64,000 nt of DNA from Mucilaginibacter geliditolerans (GCF_014200495.1 NZ_JACHBY010000004.1:372001-436000), one strand, 5' to 3'; positions 17,165 to 26,536 are shown, counted from the first letter of the stretch. Notes: generated from the sequence alone by a model not told the origin. Made by a program: numbers and translations.

Positions 17165-18718
17165 ATGCAAGATACCACCATATTATGGGCTGATGATGAA
17201 ATCGATCTGCTAAAACCCCATATTTTATTTTTAAACGAGAAAGGCTATAAAGTAACTACTGTTACCAATGGCAATGATGCTGTTGAGTCTTTCAAAAAAA
17301 ATTATTTCGACCTTGTTTTTTTAGATGAGAATATGCCCGGCTTAACCGGACTGGAAACTTTATCACAAATAAAAAACATTAATAACGATGTACCCATTGT
17401 ACTCATCACCAAAAACGAGGAAGAGTACCTGATGGAGGATGCCATAGGCTCAAAAATTGATGATTACCTGATTAAGCCGGTACACCCCAAGCAAATATTG
17501 CTCACCATTAAAAAGCTTACTGATAACAAACGCCTGGTTACCGAAAAAACAACTATGGCCTATCAGCAGGATTTTCGCAACCTGGGCATGACGCTTAATG
17601 ATAACCTGAGCCACCAGGAATGGGTTGATGTTTACAAAAAACTGATTTATTGGGAGCTTGAACTGCAGCAGTTAGAAGATAGCGGTATGCACGAGATCCT
17701 GACCCTGCAAAAAGCTGAGGCCAATACCCAGTTCTGCAAGTTTGTGGAGCGTAATTATATCGATTGGATCCAAAACCCTGATGGCGCGCCAACCAGTTCG
17801 CCGCAGCTGTTTAAAAAGAAAGTTTTCCCTAAGCTGGATGGCAAAGGGCCGGTGTTTTTCATATTGATTGATAACCTAAGGTACGATCAGTTTAAAATCA
17901 TTAACCCGATCATATCAGAATACTTCAGGCTGGAAGAAGAGGATACTTATTTCAGTATCCTGCCTACAGCTACGCAATATGCACGTAACTCTATATTTTC
18001 GGGTCTGATGCCTTTGGAAATGGAAAGGCGCTACCCGCAAATGTGGCAGAACGACGAGGATGAGGGTGGCAAGAATTTATTCGAAGCCGATTTCGTTGCC
18101 GACCAGATAAAACGTGTTTTACGCAAGGATATTAAACACTCCTACAACAAGATACTGAATATTGACGAGGGCCGTGCACTGAATGAATCAGTGAATAACC
18201 TGATGAATAACGAGCTTAATGTGGTGGTTTACAACTTTGTGGATATGCTTTCACATGCCCGTACCGATATGCAGATGATCCGTGAGCTGGCTAGTGATGA
18301 CTCGGCTTACCGTTCATTAACGCTGTCATGGTTTGAGCACTCGCCTTTGTTTGACCTGCTTAAGTTCTTAGCATCAAAACAAGTGCGCGTAGTAATCACT
18401 ACCGACCACGGTACCATCCGCGTAAAAAAACCAAGCAAGATCATAGGTGATAGGAACACTAATACCAACCTGCGCTACAAACAAGGCCGTAACTTAAACT
18501 TTAATGCCAAAGAGGTATTCCATATCCGCAACCCGCACGATGCTATGCTGCCTAAGCTGCATGTAAGCTCGAGCTTTGTGTTTGCCAAGGAGGATAGCTA
18601 TTTCGTGTACCCGAATAACTATAACCACTTTGTTAATTTCTATAATGAAACCTTCCAGCATGGTGGTATTTCATTAGAAGAGATGATTATACCTATTGCT
18701 ACTTACGGGCCTAAATAG
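17165..18718 (+). CDS. porX: PorX, response regulator with PglZ phosphodiesterase domain
   Basis: Regulator of the type IX secretion system. Receiver domain 1-120 with phospho-acceptor Asp54 (FLDENMPG) and conserved Lys near 104 (LIKPVHP); helical linker; PglZ/alkaline-phosphatase-like domain from about 200 with metal-site Asp236 (ILIDNLRYDQ), candidate nucleophile Thr in LPTATQYARN (about 268-270), and DHGTIRVKKP. In Porphyromonas gingivalis PorX acts with PorY and sigma factor SigP; here porY and por structural genes are not adjacent. Length 517 aa matches the family. An orphan location with tsaE and ald downstream is usual for related genomes. Confidence 0.94.
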   Translation: MQDTTILWADDEIDLLKPHILFLNEKGYKVTTVTNGNDAVESFKKNYFDLVFLDENMPGLTGLETLSQIKNINNDVPIVLITKNEEEYLMEDAIGSKIDDYLIKPVHPKQILLTIKKLTDNKRLVTEKTTMAYQQDFRNLGMTLNDNLSHQEWVDVYKKLIYWELELQQLEDSGMHEILTLQKAEANTQFCKFVERNYIDWIQNPDGAPTSSPQLFKKKVFPKLDGKGPVFFILIDNLRYDQFKIINPIISEYFRLEEEDTYFSILPTATQYARNSIFSGLMPLEMERRYPQMWQNDEDEGGKNLFEADFVADQIKRVLRKDIKHSYNKILNIDEGRALNESVNNLMNNELNVVVYNFVDMLSHARTDMQMIRELASDDSAYRSLTLSWFEHSPLFDLLKFLASKQVRVVITTDHGTIRVKKPSKIIGDRNTNTNLRYKQGRNLNFNAKEVFHIRNPHDAMLPKLHVSSSFVFAKEDSYFVYPNNYNHFVNFYNETFQHGGISLEEMIIPIATYGPK

Positions 18719-18733
18719 GCAACAGCTTTTTAA

Positions 18734-18824
18734 AATTGTCATTGCGAGGAGGAACGACGAAGCAACCCCGTCGCTTGCATAACCAAGCGACGAGATTGCC
18801 ACGCTATCGCTCGCAATGACAATT
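18734..18824. repeat. Palindromic repeat, GTCATTGCGAGGAGGAAC family, copy 2
   Basis: Outer arms AATTGTCATTGCGAG / CTCGCAATGACAATT; the core is nearly identical to 9299-9388. It lies between porX and tsaE and ends 14 nt before the tsaE -7 box. Confidence 0.85.
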
Positions 18825-18837
18825 AGTTTAGTTTCCT

Positions 18838-18845
18838 TATTTTTG
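18838..18845 (+). promoter_or_regulatory. -7 box of tsaE, 4 nt before the start codon
   Basis: TATTTTTG matches TAnnTTTG exactly and ends 4 nt before the ATG at 18850, predicting a leaderless transcript. No clear -33 TTTG at 19 nt; the repeat arm occupies that position. Confidence 0.5.
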
Positions 18846-18849
18846 GCAA

Positions 18850-19266
18850 ATGAACCTGCTGATAAAAAGCCTTGCTGAGCTTGACAACGCCGCGTCTGAA
18901 ATTCTCAAATTTGATGCTCACAACCGTATCTTTCTTTTTTACGGCGAAATGGGCGCGGGCAAAACTACGCTCATCAAATCGCTGTGCAAACAACTGGGTA
19001 CGGGTGATAATGTAACCAGCCCCACATTTGCCATTGTGAACGAGTATACCGGTTTACAAAGCAACATCTATCACTTTGATTTTTATCGGCTAAAAAACCA
19101 GAGCGAGGCAATGGATATTGGTTTTGAAGAATACCTGTATTCCGGTAATTATTGCTTTATTGAATGGCCCGAAAAGATCCCCGATTTGTTACCATTACAT
19201 TATGTAACTGTAAAAATACAGGCGCTGGATGCTAATTCGCGTAGTATAACCGTTCAGAAGATTTAA
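18850..19266 (+). CDS. tsaE: tRNA threonylcarbamoyladenosine biosynthesis ATPase
   Basis: P-loop ATPase that works with TsaB and TsaD to make t6A at position 37 of ANN-decoding tRNAs. 138 aa with Walker A GEMGAGKTTL (32-41), SPTFAIVNEY, FDFYRL and FIEWPEKI, the full TsaE pattern. The alanine dehydrogenase gene follows after 51 nt in the same direction. Confidence 0.95.
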   Translation: MNLLIKSLAELDNAASEILKFDAHNRIFLFYGEMGAGKTTLIKSLCKQLGTGDNVTSPTFAIVNEYTGLQSNIYHFDFYRLKNQSEAMDIGFEEYLYSGNYCFIEWPEKIPDLLPLHYVTVKIQALDANSRSITVQKI

Positions 19267-19317
19267 TTTAGCTAAATACTTTTTTTTATTTAACTTCATC
19301 ATCCAGAAAATATATCA

Positions 19318-20544
19318 ATGAGTTCAGGGAAATACAGTGGGTTTTCTGATATCGCCAAGCAAGCGATGATGCAGCCACAGGAGTCGATGCTGGAAGTAAA
19401 GAGCAAGAAGAACAAACTCTATATAGGCATTCCAAAAGAAGTTTCTTTCCAGGAGAACAGGATACCGCTAACACCTTTATCGGTGGCGCTGCTGGTTAAC
19501 AACGGGCACCAGGTAATGCTGGAAAGTAATGCCGGCCAGGCTGCCAATTTCTCAGATAAGGATTACAGTGAACAGGGCGCGCTTATCGTATTCGATAGCA
19601 AAACTGTTTATGAGGCCGATATCATCATAAAGATAGCTCCCCCAACATTAAGCGAGATAGAGCTGATGAAACCGGGGCAGATACTCATTTCTGCCTTACA
19701 GATCTCCACCCTTAAAGCCGAATGCCTGCAGGCATTATTGCATAAAAAAATTACGGCCCTTTGCTTTGAACATTTACAGGATGAAGGTGGATCGCTAACC
19801 GTGGTACGCGCCATGAGCGAAATTGTGGGCGCTACATCCATACTTATAGCAGCCGAATACCTGAGTAATGTTTTTGATGGGAAGGGTTTAATGCTGGGCG
19901 GTATAACCGGCGTGCCGCCAACCGAAATTGTGATATTGGGTGCAGGTACCGTAGGCGAATATGCCGCCCGTACAGCCATATCATTAGGTGCCGAAGTAAA
20001 GGTTTTTGATCCATCCATATACAAACTGCGCCGTTTGCAGAACAATATAGGTACCCGTGTATTTACATCGGTAGTACAGCCTATAGTTCTGGAAAAAGCA
20101 GTTACCACCTGCGATGTAGCCATTGGCGCCATGCGTGCCGAAGATGGCCGTAGTCCCTGTATTATATCTGAGGCCACGGTAAGCAAAATGAAGCGCGACT
20201 CCGTGATTATTGATGTGAGCATTGACCAGGGCGGCTGTTTTGAAACCTCCGAAATAACTAACCACACCCACCCGGTGTTCCGTAAATACGATGTGATACA
20301 TTACTGTGTGCCTAACATTGCCTCGCGTGTGGCACGTACTGCTACTTATGCTTTAACAAATATATTTGCGCCCATATTATTGGATATTGGCGAGCATGGC
20401 GGATTAAAGAACGTGATCTGGCAAAATGCCGGGGTACGTAATGCCGTGTATATTTACCAGGGACATTTAACCAGTAAATATATTGGCGAAAGGTTTTCCA
20501 TACCCTGCAAAGATCTGGACCTGCTCATTGTTTCACACCGATAA
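19318..20544 (+). CDS. ald: Alanine dehydrogenase
   Basis: NAD-dependent oxidative deamination of L-alanine to pyruvate and ammonia. 408 aa: an N-terminal extension of about 38 residues typical of Bacteroidota, then IGIPKEVSFQENRIPLTP, catalytic-type His in the EHLQDEGG region, Rossmann GAGTVGEYAARTA and the C-terminal VPNIASRVARTATYAL. The gene precedes a TPR/transglutaminase gene by 16 nt, possibly in one transcript. Confidence 0.9.
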   Translation: MSSGKYSGFSDIAKQAMMQPQESMLEVKSKKNKLYIGIPKEVSFQENRIPLTPLSVALLVNNGHQVMLESNAGQAANFSDKDYSEQGALIVFDSKTVYEADIIIKIAPPTLSEIELMKPGQILISALQISTLKAECLQALLHKKITALCFEHLQDEGGSLTVVRAMSEIVGATSILIAAEYLSNVFDGKGLMLGGITGVPPTEIVILGAGTVGEYAARTAISLGAEVKVFDPSIYKLRRLQNNIGTRVFTSVVQPIVLEKAVTTCDVAIGAMRAEDGRSPCIISEATVSKMKRDSVIIDVSIDQGGCFETSEITNHTHPVFRKYDVIHYCVPNIASRVARTATYALTNIFAPILLDIGEHGGLKNVIWQNAGVRNAVYIYQGHLTSKYIGERFSIPCKDLDLLIVSHR

Positions 20545-20560
20545 ACCGATAACCTGCTAT

Positions 20561-23500
20561 ATGTTCAAAAATTTCATTCCCAAAAAAACTATTGTTTTAT
20601 TGTTCCTGCTGGCGGGCAGTAATGTGTTTGCCCAAAGTAACCTGCAAAGTGCATGGCAGGCATTTTTTGAAAATAAAACCGATACTGCCAAAATATTATT
20701 TAACCAGGCCATACAAAAAAATGATAACACAGCAGATGCACTACTGGGTCTTAGCCTGATGGCACAAGCCGACCAGGCTCCCGCTGCCGCGTTTGATTAC
20801 TTTCAGAAATTTTTTGCCCAGAGCAAGGATGCCGCGCCTTATGTATATGCCTTGTGGACAACAGCCTCTGTTAATTCATCATTCGGTAAGCATACAGCCC
20901 CGCAGCTTGCCCTTTTAAACCAGGTGGCTGATAATAATAGCAACTATGATGGCATGATGGCCGCCATGGCAAACTCCATGCTTGGTATGCATTATGAAAC
21001 CAGCAACCAGCTGGAGCGGGCCGATGAGTATTTCAAAAAGATAAGCGCCATTGAAAACTGGCAAATAACAGGTGAATTTGAAAATATTTCCACCAGTGGT
21101 TTCGACAGAACATACCCTGTTCTTGATCACCCGGAAGCCGATGCGCTCTTTACTGGCAAGCATGGCGCAAAAACCGGCTGGCACACTATTACCGATATGC
21201 GGCACGATAAATGGCTGGATTATACCTACTATTCAAATGCTGATAACGCGATCATTTTTTCGCAAACCTTTGTTAATGCCCCCGAGGCTACTGAGGCCCA
21301 GCTGCGCATTGGCGTATCGGGTTCGGTTAAGGTTTGGGTAAATGATGCGCTGATACTGTCGGTTCCCGAGGAACGCAATAATGACCTTGACTCCTACATA
21401 CAAACTATCAAACTAAATAAAGGTTATAACCGGGTTCTGGTGCAGGTTGGCGAAAGCTATGCCGGCAGGATGAATTTTTTGGTAAGGATCACAGATAGTA
21501 AAGGCATCCCGGTATCAGGCTTAACCAGCCAGGCAAGCGCACAAGCTTATACCAAAGAAACAGCTTACGTATCAAAAGCGGTAGAGCCATTTGCCATTAC
21601 TTATTTCGAAGATGAAATAAAGGAGCACCCGCAGGCTTATCTGCCTAAGATATTACTGGCGCATTCTTATTTACGTAATGATAAAACGTATGAGGCCCGC
21701 CGCATAATTGAAGAGCTGCGCTTAAAATATCCGAACAGTACTTTCCTTAACCTGATGCTGCTGGAGGTATTTAACAGGGAAAGCAACCGTACCGGCTATG
21801 AAACCACTACAGAAACCATTAAGAACAGTGATCCGCAATCAACCGAGGGGCTGGTATTAAAGTATAACGAGTACTATAGCCAAAAGGACTATGATAAAGC
21901 CGCTGATATCATTAAACAGCTGGAAGCCCGCAAAACAGAGCAGCAGATATTCGTTTATCAAAGTAAAATAAGCCTTGCCGCAGCCAATAAGAACCAGGAT
22001 GAGCTGGTAAGGCTGGGAGAGGAGGCCTACCAGAAATTCCCCGACAATACAGATTTTACCGAGCTAAAATATGCCATTGAAAAAGAGATGCGTAAAAACC
22101 CGCATGCTATTGATATACTTAAAAAATATGTGGCCGAGAATGATAATTACACCATGGCCAGAAAATTATCAGAAGCATATTTTACTGCGGATGATGCTGC
22201 ATCGGGCATAAAAGTATTGCAGGAAGAGCTAAAGAAAAAGCCATATGCAACAGGTATATACGCCAACCTGGGCGGTCAGTATTATAAAACGCAGCAGTAC
22301 CAGAAAGCGCAGGATTGTTATTTAAACTGTATCCGCATAGCGCCAACCATTAGCGGTTATTATTCATCATTGGCCAAAATAAACGAGTTGATGAATAATA
22401 AGGATCAGGCTATAAAATACTATCAAAAAGGGCTTGAGTTTGATCCTAATGATTATGAATCTATCGCATCATTGCGTAAGCTGCAAAGTAAAAAGGAAGT
22501 GTTCAGTTACTTTAAAGACCCTGATGTTGATGAAGAAATAAGGAACGCGCCAAAGGCATCGGATTATCCTGACGATAATGTAGTGATACTGGACGAGGAA
22601 GTGCAAAAGGTGGTTTACGCGCAGGGCGGATCGGAAGACAGGAAGTTTATCACCGCAAAAATACTTACCCAAAAAGGCATTGACGATTGGAAAGAATACC
22701 GCATAGATTATGATAACTGGCAGGACCTGACCATTGAAGTAGCCGAAGTTATTAAAGCAAATGGTACCAAAGTACCGGCTGAGCGTAATGAGAATAACCT
22801 GGTATTTACCAATTTGGAGATAGGTGATGTGATCAACATCCGTTACAAAACCAAAAGCTACTCGCAGGCAAAACTGGCGGGCTATTTCTGGGATTCGTTT
22901 TACTTTAGCAATGGCAACCCGCATATCGTATCAAAATATTCATTGCTGATTGATAAGGGGCAGAAGTTCAATTCAACATTTAATGGCAAGGCAATAGAGC
23001 CTGTAAAGGGATCAATGGATGAGTTTGATATGTACACCTGGGAAAACAAAAAACAGGAGGCTCTGCAATACGAAGATAAAATGCCGCCGCTTGATGATGT
23101 GGCAAACGTGCTTTATTTAACATCCATCCCCGATTGGAAATTTGTTTCCGACTGGTATAACGATCTGGCGTCGGCAAAAGCCCGTACCAATTATGAAGTT
23201 AAACAGGTTATCAGCGATATATTTAAAGGCAATGAAAACCTGACCGATTTTCAAAAAATTGAAAAGATATACAGGTATATAACCGGCAATATCAGCTACA
23301 GCGAAGTGTCATTCAGGCAAAGTGGTTTGATCCCTCAAAACCCATCAGCGGTTATAAATACCCGTATTGGTGATTGCAAGGATGTATCAACCCTGTTTGT
23401 TGCCATGTGTAAAGAAGCCGGTATAAAAGCGCATCTGGTATTGGTAAGAACACATGATATGGGCGTGCTAGGTATGCCATTACCAAGTATTGATTTTAAC

Positions 23501-24313
23501 CATTGTATAGCCAAGGTCACCTTGAACGGTAAGGAATATTACCTGGAGCTTACCTCGCAATACCTGCCTTTCATGTCTTTATATAACAGCGAGATCAACT
23601 CCAATATTTTAGATATTGAGGCCACTACCGGTACTGCGCTTAAGCTGCTTGATCCATCAACCCGCAAGGAAAATAATATAAAGCGCGCTACAAGCATCAA
23701 CTTTAAGGATAAAAATATGCTGGTTGATGAAAAAAGCTACAAAACTGCTGCCCTTGCCGGAACGCTGCGCGAAACTGTAGGTGATCAATCACAAAAAGAT
23801 CGTCTGAAGAAGATGAAAGAGGGGCTGTCAACAGAATATCCGGATAATGAGATCAGCTTGTTGGAATACCGCAATGTTGACCGTAAGAACCCCGTGGATA
23901 CTGTTTATCTGCATGCTGTTTACCAGTTAAACAATAGCGTAAAATCTATCGGCAGCATATCTATTTTTACTATACCGTGGTCTGATAATATTACCGCCAG
24001 TGATCTGCAGGTAAATTTACCCAGATCCTCGGGTATTGATCTGAGTCAGATGTTTTACCTGGATAATGAAACCGAAACAGTGACACTTACCCTGCAACCC
24101 GGTAAAAGCCTGGTTGAAGCTGTAACCCCGGTATCGTTAAAAAACGATATTATTGAATACAGCATTACGCCAAAACAGGTGGGCAATAAAGTGATCATTA
24201 CCCGTACCTTTAAACTGAAAAAGAATTTTGTACCGGTTGATAAAGTACCAGAGTTTACCACATTCTTCAAAAAGATGGTAGAAGCTGATGGTAAAGAGCT
24301 GGCTATGAAATAA
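20561..24313 (+). CDS. Exported TPR protein with DUF3857 and transglutaminase-like domains
   Basis: Large periplasmic protein of 1250 aa. The start at 20561 is chosen because it begins a clean signal peptide (MFKNFIPKKTIVLLFLLAG..FAQ); the frame opens earlier but would overlap ald and lack a signal. N-terminal half: tetratricopeptide repeats in several blocks (about 30-190 and 370-640, e.g. AQDCYLNCIRIAPTISGYYSSLAK) around a lectin-like segment. Middle: DUF3857 (about 660-800). Then a transglutaminase-like domain with Cys in GDCKD (about 938) and His in FNHCIAKV (about 980). The C-terminus is a beta-rich domain. Function unknown; the VanX-like gene downstream overlaps by 1 nt, hinting at peptide or wall metabolism. 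Confidence 0.85.
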   Translation: MFKNFIPKKTIVLLFLLAGSNVFAQSNLQSAWQAFFENKTDTAKILFNQAIQKNDNTADALLGLSLMAQADQAPAAAFDYFQKFFAQSKDAAPYVYALWTTASVNSSFGKHTAPQLALLNQVADNNSNYDGMMAAMANSMLGMHYETSNQLERADEYFKKISAIENWQITGEFENISTSGFDRTYPVLDHPEADALFTGKHGAKTGWHTITDMRHDKWLDYTYYSNADNAIIFSQTFVNAPEATEAQLRIGVSGSVKVWVNDALILSVPEERNNDLDSYIQTIKLNKGYNRVLVQVGESYAGRMNFLVRITDSKGIPVSGLTSQASAQAYTKETAYVSKAVEPFAITYFEDEIKEHPQAYLPKILLAHSYLRNDKTYEARRIIEELRLKYPNSTFLNLMLLEVFNRESNRTGYETTTETIKNSDPQSTEGLVLKYNEYYSQKDYDKAADIIKQLEARKTEQQIFVYQSKISLAAANKNQDELVRLGEEAYQKFPDNTDFTELKYAIEKEMRKNPHAIDILKKYVAENDNYTMARKLSEAYFTADDAASGIKVLQEELKKKPYATGIYANLGGQYYKTQQYQKAQDCYLNCIRIAPTISGYYSSLAKINELMNNKDQAIKYYQKGLEFDPNDYESIASLRKLQSKKEVFSYFKDPDVDEEIRNAPKASDYPDDNVVILDEEVQKVVYAQGGSEDRKFITAKILTQKGIDDWKEYRIDYDNWQDLTIEVAEVIKANGTKVPAERNENNLVFTNLEIGDVINIRYKTKSYSQAKLAGYFWDSFYFSNGNPHIVSKYSLLIDKGQKFNSTFNGKAIEPVKGSMDEFDMYTWENKKQEALQYEDKMPPLDDVANVLYLTSIPDWKFVSDWYNDLASAKARTNYEVKQVISDIFKGNENLTDFQKIEKIYRYITGNISYSEVSFRQSGLIPQNPSAVINTRIGDCKDVSTLFVAMCKEAGIKAHLVLVRTHDMGVLGMPLPSIDFNHCIAKVTLNGKEYYLELTSQYLPFMSLYNSEINSNILDIEATTGTALKLLDPSTRKENNIKRATSINFKDKNMLVDEKSYKTAALAGTLRETVGDQSQKDRLKKMKEGLSTEYPDNEISLLEYRNVDRKNPVDTVYLHAVYQLNNSVKSIGSISIFTIPWSDNITASDLQVNLPRSSGIDLSQMFYLDNETETVTLTLQPGKSLVEAVTPVSLKNDIIEYSITPKQVGNKVIITRTFKLKKNFVPVDKVPEFTTFFKKMVEADGKELAMK

Positions 24314-24999
24314 TGAAGCGTTTTGTCACCATCATATTTTCAGCATTGATCCTGTGCACCTTTAACAAAGCGGGCGCACAGGATTATAGCGCTGTATTGC
24401 ATGTTGAAAACGAGGCCCAATATTTAAGAGAAGCGAAGGCCGACAGCAATAAAAAACTGGTGGAGATAAAGAAATATATCCCCGGTATAGTGCTGGATAT
24501 CCGCTATGCCACTACCAATAATTTCACCCATCATATCATGTACAAGCAGGCAAGGGCTTTTACGCGCCTGCCGGTTGTAAGGGCTTTGCAACAAGTGGAG
24601 GCTGACCTTAAAACAAGGGGCCTCGGACTAAAAATATATGATGCTTACCGCCCTTATTCAGTCACCGTAACATTTTACCAGGTAACACCCGACACCAATT
24701 TTGTGGCCGACCCTAAAAAAGGCTCAAAACATAACCGCGGCTGCGCTATCGATCTTAGTCTTATCGACCTGAAAACAGGGAAAGAACTGGATATGCCTAC
24801 CGGGTTCGACAGCTTCAGTAAAAAAGCCGGAGCCGAATATGCCGATCTGCCCAAAGAGGAATTAGCCAACCGCGAGTTATTAAAATCAGTAATGGAAACA
24901 CATGGCTTTAAAGTAATATCAACCGAATGGTGGCATTATGATTTTAACGGCTGGCAAAATTATCCGTTGCTTGATGTTCCTTTCACGGCCATAAAATAA
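24313..24999 (+). CDS. D-alanyl-D-alanine dipeptidase (VanX/DdpX type, peptidase M15D)
   Basis: Zinc dipeptidase cleaving D-Ala-D-Ala, exported (signal peptide 1-22, ending AGA-Q). 228 aa. Zinc ligands and catalytic residues visible: SKHNRGCAID (His140, Asp147), EWWHYDF (Glu205, His208), and Arg113 in YDAYRP. In non-producers of glycopeptides such enzymes recycle wall dipeptides rather than give vancomycin resistance, and no VanA/VanH/VanRS genes are present. The start overlaps the preceding stop codon (TAATG), so translation is coupled to the TPR/transglutaminase protein. Confidence 0.92.
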   Translation: MKRFVTIIFSALILCTFNKAGAQDYSAVLHVENEAQYLREAKADSNKKLVEIKKYIPGIVLDIRYATTNNFTHHIMYKQARAFTRLPVVRALQQVEADLKTRGLGLKIYDAYRPYSVTVTFYQVTPDTNFVADPKKGSKHNRGCAIDLSLIDLKTGKELDMPTGFDSFSKKAGAEYADLPKEELANRELLKSVMETHGFKVISTEWWHYDFNGWQNYPLLDVPFTAIK

Positions 25000-25219
25000 T
25001 ACCTTTTTTGTACTCTTTTACCACTCTTATTATGATTCCCCGAGGCTAAGGCATTAAAATTGCTAAGGAATAACAGCACATAGGTAATAAGTAGAAAATA
25101 CCGGATAACAGGGGTTTTGCTTATGCAGATGGATGTTTTGTTTGATCCGGTGGCTTTATACTATACATATTGGATTAATCATAAGAGGGATATAATTACG
25201 TATAACGGCTTATTAAAAA

Positions 25220-25227
25220 TATATTTG
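25220..25227 (+). promoter_or_regulatory. -7 box of the YihY gene, 7 nt before the start codon
   Basis: TATATTTG matches TAnnTTTG exactly and ends 7 nt before the ATG at 25235, predicting little or no 5' leader. Confidence 0.55.
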
Positions 25228-25234
25228 ATCGGGT

Positions 25235-26236
25235 ATGAAGATATTTAGCAAAACCTATATAAAGCGCTTATGGAAAGTTTTGGTAGCCACCTTTATGGGG
25301 TTCGTGAACGATAATGGGTTAAAATTAAGTGCCTCGCTTGCCTATTATACCATTTTTTCACTCGCCCCATTACTGGTTTTGATACTGGCGCTTATTGGTA
25401 TTTTTCTGCGGGATGAAAGTAACAGGGAATTGCTATACGTGCAGATACAGCATTACGTTGGCCTGAATGCATCTGATCAAATAAAAAGTATTATAAAAAA
25501 CTATGCCTTTAACAGCAAAAGTGGTGTAGCGTTAATAACAGGCATAGGGATATTGCTATTGGGTGCAAGCAGTATGTTTGTTGAGATTCAGGATTCGCTC
25601 AACACCATCTGGAGGGTAAAGGCCAAGCCTAAAAAAGGCTGGCTAAAATTATTGCAGAACAGGTTTTTATCCTTTTCATTGATTGCCAGTTTGGGGTTCC
25701 TATTATTGGTTTCGTTGTTGGTAAACATTGTAATTACAGCGCTGAGTAATAAAATAGATCATTTTTTTCCGGGTGTTGAGATCATTATATCTGTTGTGAA
25801 CCTGGCTATTACATTAGTTGTTATTATGGTATTATTTGGTATCATCTTCAAGGTTTTGCCCGATGTTAAGATCTCCTGGAAAGATGTGCGAACAGGCGCT
25901 TTTTTTACCGCCTTGTTATTTATGCTGGGGCAGTATTTGATAGGACTGTATATTAAGACATTTGCAAATAGCTCAGCATATGGCGCAGCCGGCTCACTCA
26001 TCGTTATACTGATATGGATCTATTATACGTCGGCCATACTATACATCGGTGCTGAGTTTACCCAGGTATACGCCGAAGCCATCGGCAGCCGCATTGAACC
26101 CGCCGAATACGCGGTGGCTATTAAACAAACGGAAGTGGAATTGGAAGTAAACAAGCTGCCACCTCAACACCCTGACATAAAAGGTAATTTGGCGAAGCCG
26201 GTTGCTGAAAGCAATACGGATACAAACGCTACTTAA
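25235..26236 (+). CDS. YihY/BrkB family integral membrane protein
   Basis: 333-aa inner membrane protein with about six hydrophobic helices. The family pattern LSASLAYYTIFSLAPLLVLILA is present near 31-52, as is FVEIQDSLNTIWRV and the C-terminal YYTSAILYIGAEFTQVYAE. The name ribonuclease BN given to this family in old databases is an error; transport or envelope function has been suggested but is not established. The C-terminal 55 residues are polar. A short leader is predicted from the -7 box placement. Confidence 0.88.
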   Translation: MKIFSKTYIKRLWKVLVATFMGFVNDNGLKLSASLAYYTIFSLAPLLVLILALIGIFLRDESNRELLYVQIQHYVGLNASDQIKSIIKNYAFNSKSGVALITGIGILLLGASSMFVEIQDSLNTIWRVKAKPKKGWLKLLQNRFLSFSLIASLGFLLLVSLLVNIVITALSNKIDHFFPGVEIIISVVNLAITLVVIMVLFGIIFKVLPDVKISWKDVRTGAFFTALLFMLGQYLIGLYIKTFANSSAYGAAGSLIVILIWIYYTSAILYIGAEFTQVYAEAIGSRIEPAEYAVAIKQTEVELEVNKLPPQHPDIKGNLAKPVAESNTDTNAT

Positions 26237-26264
26237 AAAATAGTGCCATGCTAAATAAAAGTAA

Positions 26265-26370
26265 GTCATGCTGAACTTGTTTCAGCACCTCACGGGTAAG
26301 GTCTGCGATTGCAAAGTGTATACCAAGCAATCCGCTCATCCTGTGGATCCTGAAACAAGTTCAGGATGAC
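26265..26370. repeat. Palindromic repeat, GTCATGCTGAACTTGTTTCAG family, copy 2
   Basis: Left arm GTCATGCTGAACTTGTTTCA and right arm CCTGAAACAAGTTCAGGATGAC are near-complementary; the orientation is reversed relative to 11373-11478. Confidence 0.8.
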
Positions 26371-26397
26371 ATGGGTAGATATGTGTATTATTCCCGC

Positions 26398-26463
26398 TGT
26401 TTGTGTCTTCACAAACAGTTGCCAGCAGGATATTAACGGGATTGTTTGTGAGGACACAAACAA
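26398..26463. repeat. Composite hairpin pair with AGGA/TCTT loops, copy 1
   Basis: TGTTTGTG-TCTT-CACAAACA (26398-26417), a 24-nt linker containing CCAGCAGGATATTAAC, then TTGTTTGTG-AGGA-CACAAACAA (26442-26463). Both hairpins are perfect and the outer sequences also pair. Confidence 0.8.
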
Positions 26464-26536
26464 TGGGGGAAAAACAACTTAAAAACTAAGTCATGCTGTC
26501 CGCTAGTCAGCGGATATCAGCACCTTTTTTCCTTTT

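Noticed and set aside
24313..24999. VanX-like gene as part of a vancomycin resistance cluster
   Set aside because: No vanA, vanH or vanRS genes nearby; Gram-negative dipeptidases of this type serve wall turnover.
25235..26236. Annotation as ribonuclease BN
   Set aside because: The protein is a YihY-type membrane protein; the ribonuclease name for this family is a known historical error.
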